DNA from: Allomesorhizobium camelthorni
GTDB taxonomy: Bacteria; Pseudomonadota; Alphaproteobacteria; Rhizobiales; Rhizobiaceae
Reading direction: 5' to 3'
NCBI RefSeq assembly: GCF_011045125.1
Contig: NZ_JAAKZF010000008.1
Span: 1-64,000 of the forward strand
DNA: 64,000 bases
Positions 56,761 to 64,000 of this stretch are shown piece after piece (position 1 is the first letter of the stretch; the number at the start of each line of letters is the position of its first letter). Under the pieces are notes generated by a model. That model saw only the letters and a list, made by a program, of their open reading frames with translations, did no database searches and was not told where the DNA came from. The position numbers were made by a program, and so were the translations under genes.

Positions 56761-57380
56761 CAGGTCTCTCCAATCAGGCTTCGACAACCCGTTGGAATCA
56801 CGACCGCGCCAGCTGCTCAACCCCTTCGGCGAGATCAATATTGGAGCACATGTTTGTGTGGATGTAGATTCACACGAATCCACTAACACATTGAATTAGA
56901 ATAATATAATCATGGCTCAAGACGCCCGCCGCCCGCCTTTGCCTGACTAGGCAGGATACGGAAAACGTGACACAGCTTTCCGAAGCGCTCATCGAACACC
57001 ACGATCGCTAGTGATCACGACCGAATCACACCTATCCGACACAGGCGCCGACCGTTCAAAAAAGACCAAGCGCGTCCGGACGCTCTGGCCGGCAAAGCCA
57101 CCGCTCCGAATTTTCGAGACGGGCTCTTAGCTGCACTTCACCTGAAGTCGTCGAATATCCAGCGAATAAACGCTGGTGAATTTTGGCAAACGCAAGCGCC
57201 TTTTGATTCCTTCCGGTTTCCCCGCGACTATCGGCAAATCCGGCGACATGCCGTGCCGCGTCGCCAGCCAGCCTGATACCAGTTTGTTCCCGATGACTCG
57301 TATTCGCCCCTTGCAAGGCGCTGTGGGTCATTGTTGATTTGCTGTCGGATGCAAGCGGAGGGAGATCGAGGAGGTTCGGA
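56761..57380. other. Intergenic region of about 620 bases between the transposase and a small lipoprotein
   Basis: It holds repeat copy C (57200-57250) and, at about 56857-56876, an inverted pair GTGTGGATGTAGATTCACAC. Otherwise it is AT-richer than the core genes. No gene is supported; short frames on both strands lack ribosome-binding sites. Confidence 0.5.
57200..57250 (+). repeat. 50-bp repeat, copy C
   Basis: CTTTTGATTCCTTCCGGTTT CCCCGCGACTATCGGCAAAT CCGGCGACATG, closest to copy B in its 5' half and to copy A in CAAATCCG. It lies 131 bases before the small lipoprotein gene at 57381. Confidence 0.75.
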
Positions 57381-57545
57381 ATGCTTCGAATTCGCCGAAA
57401 GATGACGGCGCTTATTGCCGGCACCGCCATATGCGCGCTGATGGGCTGCCAATCGACATCGACATCCGGGTCTTACAGGCCGGCAAATTGCGCGATGGTA
57501 GGTTCCTCGTGTTCGTCCGGTTCATCCGGTTCGTCCAGCCGTTAG
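57381..57545 (+). CDS. Small Ser/Gly-rich lipoprotein (54 aa)
   Basis: The ATG at 57381 follows GGAGGTTCGGA. MLRIRRKMTALIAGTAICAL is a signal peptide ending at lipobox LMGC; the mature part is Ser/Thr-rich and ends SSCSSGSSGSSSR. It resembles the 50-residue lipoprotein at 55284 in size and Gly/Ser tail. Its role is unknown. The RTX gene follows 246 bases downstream. Confidence 0.6.
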   Translation: MLRIRRKMTALIAGTAICALMGCQSTSTSGSYRPANCAMVGSSCSSGSSGSSSR

Positions 57546-57791
57546 GCTTTCCACACTAAGGCGCGGGCGGATCAACCCAGTATGACCGAGGTAGCCCCGT
57601 TCGCCACGCACCATACTGGCTGGGGCGCTAAGTACTAAAGCCACCCGGCGCCGCGAGTAAACCGCGATCCTTCCAATTCGGAGGCGCTAATTTTGCTTTT
57701 CAATTCTACTTCCTGATTCTCTTGTTTCAGTGTAACGCTCAGAACGGAGCTATAGTTGACTTCAGCAAAACGCTGGAAGAGGGGATTGCAA

Positions 57792-59765
57792 ATGGCTACT
57801 TTTACTTTCGTGGGGAATGAAAATGCGAACAACGGCACCAGTCTGGCCGCGGTCCAGGGTATCCACAGTGTGTTCAGTGCGTCATATTGGACCGACGGGT
57901 TCGGAGGTAACCGACTCATCTCGTTCGGGGTGTCAACCACGGACGGGTCTAATCGGTCAGCGTACTTTGACGTGGTGACCGACGGCTCGAACCAGACCTG
58001 GTGGACCGGGATTACGGTGTACAGCTCGATTTCCGGCGGCGGAAGCGCAACTGTTTTGACAGGAACAGGATTCAACTCCGCAATTCCGGTCACCTACGAT
58101 AATGTTTTCAACCCCGAAACCCAAGCCGTGGTTGCCGGTCTCCTGGCCAACATGTTCGCCGGCAGCGACAGGTTCGACGTGTCTGGACAGGTTTCGTCGA
58201 TCTGGGGCGACTATCAGACGGCACCCAGTAGTCCGCCAGCGGTTTTGGGAAACGACATCATCGTAATAGCCGGCTCGACAACGATTGCCAGCGGGTCAAC
58301 GAGCGTCACCATCTATGGAGACGCCCTGCAGTTCATCACCGGAGCCACTGTGACTGCCGGCAATGACATCATCGAAGGGACCTCCGCTATTGTTGGCTTG
58401 ACCCTCTACGGGGACTTCGCATCGGTTTCCGGAACCGTGACATATGGCGACGATTCGCTTTTCGGCGGAAGCCAGGCTGACACCATCTACGGCGACAGCG
58501 TGTCCTCGACCACGGCCGGTGGCGACGATGCCCTCATGGGGAACGGCGGCGATGACGTGCTCTTCGGAGGTGGCGGAGACGACCGGCTTAATGGCGGCGC
58601 GGGGGCGGATGCCCTGGATGGCGGGGCCGGATTCGATGTCGCCTACTACACCCTCTCGATCGGTAGCACGGGAATAGTAGATCTTCTCGACCCCGGCGCC
58701 AACACCGAAGACGCGGCCGGCGACACCTTCATCGGAATTGAGGGAATTAGAGGTCGTGACACTGCTTTTGGCGGCTTCGATGACCTTCGGGGCGACAACC
58801 TGGCGAATTCTCTTTGGGGTATGGCTGGGGATGACCAGCTGAGTGGACGCGGCGGCAACGATCTACTGGACGGCGGGGCCGGCGCCGACACCATGTTCGG
58901 CGGCACAGGTGACGACATCTACATCGATGCTGCGGCAGGCGATGTCACGACCGAGAATGCCGGCGAAGGCACCGACACCGTACGCTCCTTTGTCAACTGG
59001 ACGCTTGGGGCGAACATTGAGCGCCTGGAACTGCTGGGGTCTGCCGCCAATGGCACCGGCAACGCGCTGAACAATACGCTGGTCGGCAACAGCCTCAACA
59101 ATCTGCTGAATGGAGCGGGAGGCAACGACTACATGCGGGGCGGCGCGGGCAACGATATCTATGTCGCTGCATCAGCCGGCGACGTGACCGCCGAAAACGC
59201 CGGCCAGGGTACCGATACCGTTCGTTCCTACATCGACTGGACACTTGGGGCCAATGTCGAGCGGCTGGAACTTCAAGGTTCCTCGAACCTGAACGGCACC
59301 GGCAACAGCCTGAACAACACACTGATCGGCAATTCGGGCGCCAACGTACTCAGCGGCGGCGCCGGCAACGACTACATCGTCGGCGGCAGCGGCAACGACA
59401 CGCTGAATGGCGGCGCTGGCCGCGACATTCTGATCGGCGGCGCGGGCAACGATGTTTTCGACTTCAACCTTGTTTCGGAAAGTCGAGCCGGGGCGGCGTT
59501 TCGGGACTCAATCAATGGCGGCTTCAGCCACGGCGCCGATCGCATCGATCTTGCGACCATCGACGCCAACACGCTGGTCGCCGGCAACCAGGCGTTCTCC
59601 TTCATTGGCAGCGCGGCGTTTTCGGGCGTGGCCGGCCAACTGCGCTATACCAACTACAGCGGCACGATAATTATCGACGCCGACGTGAACGGCGATTCTA
59701 CGACCGACATGCAGATCCTGATCGCCGGCACCAACTTCATGACGGGGACAGACTTCATCGTCTGA
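57792..59765 (+). CDS. RTX calcium-binding protein with a serralysin-type C-terminal domain (657 aa)
   Basis: From about residue 250 onward the protein has GGxGxDxxx calcium-binding nonapeptides (GGNGGDDVLFGGGGDDRL, GGRGGNDLLDGGAGAD, GGAGNDYI). Two ~90-residue repeats are built around ENAGEGTDTVRSFVNWTLGANIERLEL, and the peptidase-M10 C-terminal-like ending reads DVFDFNLVSESRAGAAFRD. There is no classical signal peptide, as expected for type I secretion through a C-terminal signal. The ATG at 57792 follows GAGGGGATTGCAA. No protease motif is seen, so it may be a structural or adhesive protein. No type I export genes are nearby. Confidence 0.88.
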   Translation: MATFTFVGNENANNGTSLAAVQGIHSVFSASYWTDGFGGNRLISFGVSTTDGSNRSAYFDVVTDGSNQTWWTGITVYSSISGGGSATVLTGTGFNSAIPVTYDNVFNPETQAVVAGLLANMFAGSDRFDVSGQVSSIWGDYQTAPSSPPAVLGNDIIVIAGSTTIASGSTSVTIYGDALQFITGATVTAGNDIIEGTSAIVGLTLYGDFASVSGTVTYGDDSLFGGSQADTIYGDSVSSTTAGGDDALMGNGGDDVLFGGGGDDRLNGGAGADALDGGAGFDVAYYTLSIGSTGIVDLLDPGANTEDAAGDTFIGIEGIRGRDTAFGGFDDLRGDNLANSLWGMAGDDQLSGRGGNDLLDGGAGADTMFGGTGDDIYIDAAAGDVTTENAGEGTDTVRSFVNWTLGANIERLELLGSAANGTGNALNNTLVGNSLNNLLNGAGGNDYMRGGAGNDIYVAASAGDVTAENAGQGTDTVRSYIDWTLGANVERLELQGSSNLNGTGNSLNNTLIGNSGANVLSGGAGNDYIVGGSGNDTLNGGAGRDILIGGAGNDVFDFNLVSESRAGAAFRDSINGGFSHGADRIDLATIDANTLVAGNQAFSFIGSAAFSGVAGQLRYTNYSGTIIIDADVNGDSTTDMQILIAGTNFMTGTDFIV

Positions 59766-60162
59766 CTGAAGCGGCCGAGATTGGCGAGCGGGTTCTTCTT
59801 GGCGCGAGATTCGCGGATGCTGCCGGTCTCGCGCTTTCGCCGCAGATGAAGGAGGCCGTCGAATTGCGCGACCACTGCAACGGGCGGTTCCAATCCTGCC
59901 CGGATCTCGGCCGTGTCGACCGGCATTTAAGGCGGCGTGCCGATACCGGCTAGCTCGATGTCATGGACCGTCCTCCCGGAAGCTGAGGCAGCAGGCGGCT
60001 GCGCTGCAATCCTCGCGCGCGGAGCTATCGAATTTGGGTTCGGCTTTGCGTCCCGGGTCGCAAATCGGCCCGCTTTGCACTTGATGCTTGCGCCGTCCGG
60101 TGCCAAATCAAGGGCGCTGGCGCAAACACCCGACGCCTGCCTACCAATCCGGACTGCAACTC
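59766..60162. other. Intergenic region of 397 bases before map
   Basis: No gene is supported. Short frames on both strands read through it without a ribosome-binding site. It marks the boundary between the accessory region and the conserved map-radC segment. Confidence 0.5.
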
Positions 60163-60987
60163 ATGGTCACCTATCTCGACGCCGCAACAGCGCCCACGCG
60201 AAACACCGGCCAGATCCGGCTCTACGGCGAGGAAGCCTTCGCCGGCATGCGCAAGGCCTGCGACCTCACGGCGCGCTGCCTGGACGAGCTGGCGGACATG
60301 GTCAGGCCCGGCGTGACCACCGAAGCGATCGACCGGTTTGTTTTCGAATTCGGCATGGATCAAGGCGCGCTGCCGGCGACGCTGAACTATCGCGGCTATA
60401 CCAAATCGTCCTGCACCTCGATCAACCATGTCGTCTGCCACGGCATTCCCGACGCCAAGCCGCTCAAGGATGGCGACATCGTCAATATCGACGTGACCTA
60501 CATTCTCGATGGCTGGCACGGCGATTCGAGCCGCATGTATCCGGTCGGCACCATCAAGCGCGCCGCCGAGCGCCTGCTGGAAGTGACGCATGAATGCCTG
60601 ATGCGCGGCATCGCCGCGATCCGCCCCGGCGCACGCACCGGCGCGATCGGCGCCGCCATCCAGAGCTATGCCGAGAGCGAGCGCTGTTCCGTGGTGCGCG
60701 ATTTTTGCGGCCATGGCGTCGGCCAGCTTTTCCACGACGCGCCGAACATACTGCACTACGGCAGCTCCAACGAAGGCGTCGAGATGCGCCCCGGCATGAT
60801 CTTCACGGTCGAGCCGATGATCAATCTGGGCCGCCCGCATGTGAAAGTGCTGTCCGACGGCTGGACGGCGGTGACGCGCGACCGTTCGCTGTCGGCGCAA
60901 TACGAGCACACGATCGGCGTGACGGAGAGCGGCTGCGAGATCTTCACGCTGTCGCCCAAGGGGCTCGACCGCCCCGGACTTGCCTGA
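60163..60987 (+). CDS. map: Methionine aminopeptidase type I
   Basis: MetAP (274 aa) removes N-terminal methionine from new proteins. It shows CTSINHVVCHGIPD, the metal-ligand aspartates in VNIDVTYILDGWHGDSS, and the histidine/glutamate region GHGVGQLFH with TVEPMINLG. The ATG at 60163 (MVTYLDAATA) gives a family-like N-terminus; frames further upstream are open but lack a start with a ribosome-binding site. In rhizobia map precedes radC, as here, with the palindromic repeats between them. Confidence 0.95.
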   Translation: MVTYLDAATAPTRNTGQIRLYGEEAFAGMRKACDLTARCLDELADMVRPGVTTEAIDRFVFEFGMDQGALPATLNYRGYTKSSCTSINHVVCHGIPDAKPLKDGDIVNIDVTYILDGWHGDSSRMYPVGTIKRAAERLLEVTHECLMRGIAAIRPGARTGAIGAAIQSYAESERCSVVRDFCGHGVGQLFHDAPNILHYGSSNEGVEMRPGMIFTVEPMINLGRPHVKVLSDGWTAVTRDRSLSAQYEHTIGVTESGCEIFTLSPKGLDRPGLA

Positions 60988-60992
60988 GGGTA

Positions 60993-61127
60993 TGTTGAGA
61001 TTCAGGTGAGGACGGCCTGCAAATGGCGGCTTTCTGCGCTTCCGGTGCTCGCGTACCTGAACGTACGCTCCGCTCCGGTTCTCGAAACCCACCATTTTCG
61101 GCTCGCCCTGACCTGAATCTCAAAACA
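60993..61127. repeat. Palindromic intergenic repeat between map and radC
   Basis: Ends TTGAGATTCAGGT (60995-61007) and ACCTGAATCTCAA (61111-61123) are inverted. The core TTTCTGCGCTTCCGGTGCTC, inner hairpin CGTAC..GTACG and CTCCGGTTCTCGAAA match the element at 1440-1584. The outer arms differ in sequence from that copy but remain complementary. Confidence 0.8.
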
Positions 61128-61143
61128 CCCGATGCCACGCCTA

Positions 61144-61195
61144 TTCCGGCGGAAATCGGTTCGAAAGGTCTGCAACTTTTCGGGATCATGCTCTA
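61144..61195. repeat. Dispersed hairpin repeat upstream of radC
   Basis: ATTCCGGCGGAAATCGGTTC, then GAAAGGTCTGCAACTTTTCG GGATCATGCTCTA. It is the third copy of the repeat seen at 22672 and 31453, here shortened in its middle. Confidence 0.75.
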
Positions 61196-61238
61196 GTATC
61201 GCGTGAAGCGGCTTCGGCCGGTGCGGGGGCGCGGGCAT

Positions 61239-61973
61239 ATGGGGACAGATCACGAAGACGAACGCGGCTTCTTCCTGGCCGAGCAGGCGTCAGCGCCCTT
61301 GCGCAAGGCAGCAGCGGCGCAGGAAAAGCCGCATCATCTCGGCCATCGCCAGCGGCTTCGCGAACGGTTTCGCACAGCGGGCGCTGCCGCGCTCTCCGAC
61401 TATGAAATCCTCGAACTGCTGCTGTTTCGCTCCATTCCGCGAGCCGACACCAAGACCCGCGCAAAGATGCTGCTGAAGCGCTTCGGCTCGCTGGCCGAAG
61501 TGCTCGGCGCGCCGGAACGGCTGCTGCGCGAGGTCGACGATATCGGCGAGAGCGCGGCGCTCGACCTGAAGATCGTCGCAGCCGCGGCACTCCGCATGGC
61601 GCGTGGCGAAATTGCCGGCCGCGAGGTGCTGTCGTCGTGGAACCAGGTGATCGACTATTGCCGCGCGGCGATGGCGTTCGAGGAACGCGAGCAGTTCCGC
61701 ATCCTGTTCCTCGACAAGAAGAACGCGCTGATCGCCGATGAATTGCAGCAGACCGGCACCGTCGACCACACCCCGGTCTATCCCCGCGAGGTGGTGCGGC
61801 GCGCGCTCGAACTGTCGGCCACGGCGCTCATTCTGGTACACAACCATCCCACTTACCCTCTAGGATCACGCTGGATCACGCTCAATACTGCTGAATCAAT
61901 GAGTTTTTTGGGCTTGCGTACTGGGGGCGGCATTTTGCATATTGGGGGCGGTTCTTGCCGATCGGAGGCCTAA
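61239..61973 (+). pseudogene. radC: DNA repair protein RadC, interrupted by an integrated element
   Basis: Residues 1-204 are a normal Rad[57 protein letters not shown] and [11 protein letters not shown]. After HNHP the family continues with S-G-D-P and about 35 more residues including a second His region; here the frame instead runs into [18 protein letters not shown] from foreign DNA. The JAMM metal-binding centre is thus lost. The start is taken at ATG 61239; a GTG at 61203 is in frame. The break at about 61851 marks the left end of the integrase-bearing element. Confidence 0.88.
61863..61958. other. Putative attL-side region with direct repeats
   Basis: Just inside the radC break, GGATCACGCT occurs twice in tandem (61863-61872, 61873-61882). 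Two imperfect 21-bp repeats, GTACTGGGGGCGGCATTTTG C and ATATTGGGGGCGGTTCTTGC, follow at 61918-61958. Tandem direct repeats next to an integrase gene are typical of integrase arm or excisionase binding sites. The attachment core is probably within CACAACCATCCCA (61840-61852). Confidence 0.6.
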
Positions 61974-62026
61974 CCGCCACCAATCCACGAGGGCTTACCG
62001 TCCCCAGATTTGCGCGAGCTTTGCCC

Positions 62027-63268
62027 ATGCCCAGCCTCACCGATGGAGCCATCCGCCAAGCCATCAAGCGGGTTGAGAAATCCGGCAAGCAGGTGAGCCT
62101 CACCGACGGTGAAGGCCGCGGCACCGGCCGGTTGGTCCTGGTGCTGAAACCAATGCCGAAGCGGGTCACCGCCGAATGGATGGCGCAGCAGTGGCGCGAT
62201 GGAAAGCGGACCAAGAAGAAGCTCGGCAACTATCCCTCGATGTCCCTCGCCCAGGCCCGCGAGGTGTTCAAGCGCGACTACGCCAATCTCATCCAGAAGG
62301 GTCGCAGCATCAAGATCGCGAGCGACACTAGGCCGGGAACTATCGCTGATTTGTTCGAGGCTTATGTCCAGTCGTTAAAGGACAACGGCAGGCCCTCGTG
62401 GAAGGAGGTCGAGAAGGGCCTCAACACGGTTGCCGACACACTGGGGCGCAACCGCCCTGCCCGCGAGATCGAGCCTGATGAGGTGGTCGATATCATCCGC
62501 CCGATCTATGAGCGCGGCGCCCGCGCCATGGCCGACCATGTCCGCGGCTATATCCGCGCCGCCTACAGCTGGGGCATGAAGTCGGAGCACGACTACCGCA
62601 CCAGCTCCCCTCGCCGCTTCAACCTCGTCTACAACCCCGCAGCCGGCATTCCGACCGAGCCGAAGAACGTCGGCACCCGCTGGCTCGACGAGGACGAGTT
62701 CGTGCGGCTCTACCGCTGGCTGGAACGTCCCGATGCCCCGGTGCATCCACCCTATACCCGCGCCGTGTGCCTGCTGATGCTGACGGGCCAGCGGGTCGAG
62801 GAAATCGCCCGTCTCCATGTCGATCAGTGGGATGCGGCCGAGAGGATTATCGACTGGTCGAAGACCAAGAATATGCGCCCGCATGCGATCCCGGTGCCGT
62901 CGCTGGCGGCAGAGCTGATCGCGTTGATCAAGCCGAACAAGCACGGCTGGTTCTTCCCGTCGGCGACGGACCCGTCCAAGCCGGTCAGCCACGCCACGCT
63001 CTACAGCTTCATCTGGCGGCAGCGCGAGCGCAATGTCATTCCGATTGTCACCAACCGCGATCTGCGGCGCACCTGGAAGACGCTCGCCGGCAAGGCGGGC
63101 GTGTCGAAGGAGATCCGCGACCGCATCCAGAACCATGCCCTGCACGATGTCAGCTCGAAGAGCTATGACCGCTGGAACTACATGCCTGAAAAGCACGAAG
63201 GTATGGAGAAATGGGATCAGTTCGTCAGGGCGATGCTCAGCAGGAACCGAGGCAAGAAGGCCGCCTAG
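62027..63268 (+). CDS. Tyrosine recombinase/integrase (P4-like, DUF4102-type N-terminus)
   Basis: The 413-residue integrase has a DUF4102-like N-terminus (GAIRQAIKRVEKSGKQVSLT to YPSMSLAQAREVFKRDYANL), a SAM-like core-binding domain and the catalytic domain with TGQRVEEIARL (first Arg), DLRRTWKTLAG (second Arg), NHALHDVSSKSYDRW (His, Tyr). The usual HxxR histidine is Arg here (NRDLRR). The ATG at 62027 gives MPSLTDGAIRQ; an earlier TTG at 61955 has GGAGG-like sequence only after it. It reads away from the interrupted radC and is the probable driver of insertion. Confidence 0.9.
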   Translation: MPSLTDGAIRQAIKRVEKSGKQVSLTDGEGRGTGRLVLVLKPMPKRVTAEWMAQQWRDGKRTKKKLGNYPSMSLAQAREVFKRDYANLIQKGRSIKIASDTRPGTIADLFEAYVQSLKDNGRPSWKEVEKGLNTVADTLGRNRPAREIEPDEVVDIIRPIYERGARAMADHVRGYIRAAYSWGMKSEHDYRTSSPRRFNLVYNPAAGIPTEPKNVGTRWLDEDEFVRLYRWLERPDAPVHPPYTRAVCLLMLTGQRVEEIARLHVDQWDAAERIIDWSKTKNMRPHAIPVPSLAAELIALIKPNKHGWFFPSATDPSKPVSHATLYSFIWRQRERNVIPIVTNRDLRRTWKTLAGKAGVSKEIRDRIQNHALHDVSSKSYDRWNYMPEKHEGMEKWDQFVRAMLSRNRGKKAA

Positions 63269-63594
63269 GGATCACATACGGCTGGGCTTCAAACGCGAAA
63301 AACCTTCACCTGACCGGACCTTCCGGCCGCCAATGGGCGTCTCAGAAGCGGACGTCCAGCCGAGCCAGCGCCCATGACCCTTACCGGCCCTCGGTTCAGA
63401 CGGAGGATCAAGATTGCAACAGCTGTTGCGGCGTAGCTAGCCGGAGCAGTGATCGTTGCTTGCTTGTTCCGCCGTCGCTGTGGATTCGTGATAAGATGCC
63501 CATCCAATTGGTAAGGACCGGCTCGGTGCCATTTAGACATAGTCAGATGGTGAACTGCACCGGCCTCCATTGATGACGGAAGGGAGGTAGGCAC
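63269..63594. other. Intergenic region of 326 bases after the integrase
   Basis: No gene is supported. It contains short open frames without ribosome-binding sites and no repeat of the families seen elsewhere in the window. The last part includes AGGGAGGTAGGCAC, the ribosome-binding site of the OsmC-like gene. Confidence 0.5.
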
Positions 63595-64000
63595 ATGAAT
63601 CGCGAACGCATCGAGGAAACCGTACGTTTGTGGCAAGCAGAACCCGACAAAGCAAAAGGCAAGCCGGCGGTGAAGGCGCGTGCCGAAGGTAGTCAAGCTG
63701 CGATGGAACACGGCTCCTTTTCTTGGCGTACCGACCTACCAGCGCCGCTCGGGGGCGCGAATGAAGCGCCGAGTCCGACCGCGCTATTGTTGAGCGCCCT
63801 AGCCGGTTGCGCGGTCGTCTTCATTCGCGACACGCTGGCACCGCAGCTTGGTGTCCGCGTTGACGCAATCGAGGCCACGGCGCAGTGCGATACCGACGCG
63901 CGAGGGCTGCTCGGGATGGGCGATGTTGCGCCCGATCTCCGCAACATCGCCTTGTCCATCGTAGTCCAGTCGTCGGAGAATGAAGATGCGATCCGCAAGG
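63595..64000 (+). CDS. OsmC-like family protein (partial, runs off the window)
   Basis: The ATG at 63595 follows GGGAGGTAGGCAC. The 135 residues available show GSFSWRTDLP and the OsmC-type segment GGANEAPSPTALLLSALAGC AVVF with its reactive cysteine, typical of OsmC/Ohr peroxidases and the OsmC-like branch. The second conserved Cys is expected beyond the window or may be in ATAQCDTDA. It lies inside the element that interrupts radC, so it is probable cargo. The call is by motif. Confidence 0.75.
   Translation, partial: MNRERIEETVRLWQAEPDKAKGKPAVKARAEGSQAAMEHGSFSWRTDLPAPLGGANEAPSPTALLLSALAGCAVVFIRDTLAPQLGVRVDAIEATAQCDTDARGLLGMGDVAPDLRNIALSIVVQSSENEDAIRK

Noticed and set aside
59654-59926. Minus-strand 90-codon frame downstream of the RTX gene
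   Set aside because: Its second half is antisense to the RTX end and the first half has no ribosome-binding site or known motif. A transposon remnant was considered but could not be supported.

Overview
The window looks like chromosome of an alphaproteobacterium of the order Hyphomicrobiales (Rhizobiales), most like Mesorhizobium or a near relative in the Phyllobacteriaceae. This rests on gene order (eno - ftsB-like - pdhA/pdhB/pdhC/lpd - lipA; ispDF; dusB-ntrB-ntrC-ntrY-ntrX-trkA-dat-hfq-hflX-mazG; map-radC), on high GC with strong third-position bias, on the fused ispDF gene, and on an apparent THF-II riboswitch before folE. No species call is possible from the sequence alone.

Layout. 1-4.7 kb: small hypothetical genes and a CIRCE-controlled groES-groEL operon followed by two small genes. 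4.9-16.7 kb: enolase, a PIN/Phd-type toxin-antitoxin pair, an FtsB-like divisome protein, then the pyruvate dehydrogenase block (pdhA, pdhB, pdhC, lpd) with lipoyl synthase. This block has been invaded twice: a lower-GC segment with a Uma2-family gene lies between pdhB and pdhC, flanked by a duplicated pdhC 5' end, and a DUF559 nuclease-like gene sits among GC-rich palindromic repeats between pdhC and lpd. A related palindrome lies inside pdhC itself. 16.7-32.4 kb: COQ10/RatA-like protein, pncC/cinA, ispDF, dusB, the two nitrogen two-component systems NtrBC and NtrYX, trkA, an MBL-fold hydrolase, D-amino-acid aminotransferase, hfq, hflX and mazG. 32.4-38.6 kb: MFS transporter, DUF1127 protein, a frameshifted agmatinase-like gene, a winged-helix/TPR regulator, a SlyD-like FKBP and an exported protein. 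38.6-54.4 kb: thrS, yidD, a HEPN/MNT toxin-antitoxin pair, an Fe-S scaffold, folE with its riboswitch, hisI, a patatin-like lipase, recJ, glpX, hom, an aminotransferase, phaC, a large M15-type lipoprotein and tRNA-Glu.

From 54.4 kb to the end the window is accessory in character. It holds very small exported proteins and lipoproteins, an IS5-type transposase, three copies of a 50-bp repeat spaced about 1.34 kb apart, and an RTX/serralysin-C-type protein. The conserved map-radC pair follows. radC is cut inside its HNHP catalytic motif by an element that carries a P4-like tyrosine integrase and runs off the window with an OsmC-like gene.

The points most worth a second look are the gene-end-duplicating Uma2 insertion in the pdh operon, the palindrome translated in frame in the E2 linker, the nuclease gene embedded in repeats, the integrated radC site with tandem 10-bp and 21-bp direct repeats, and the regularly spaced repeat triplet after tRNA-Glu.
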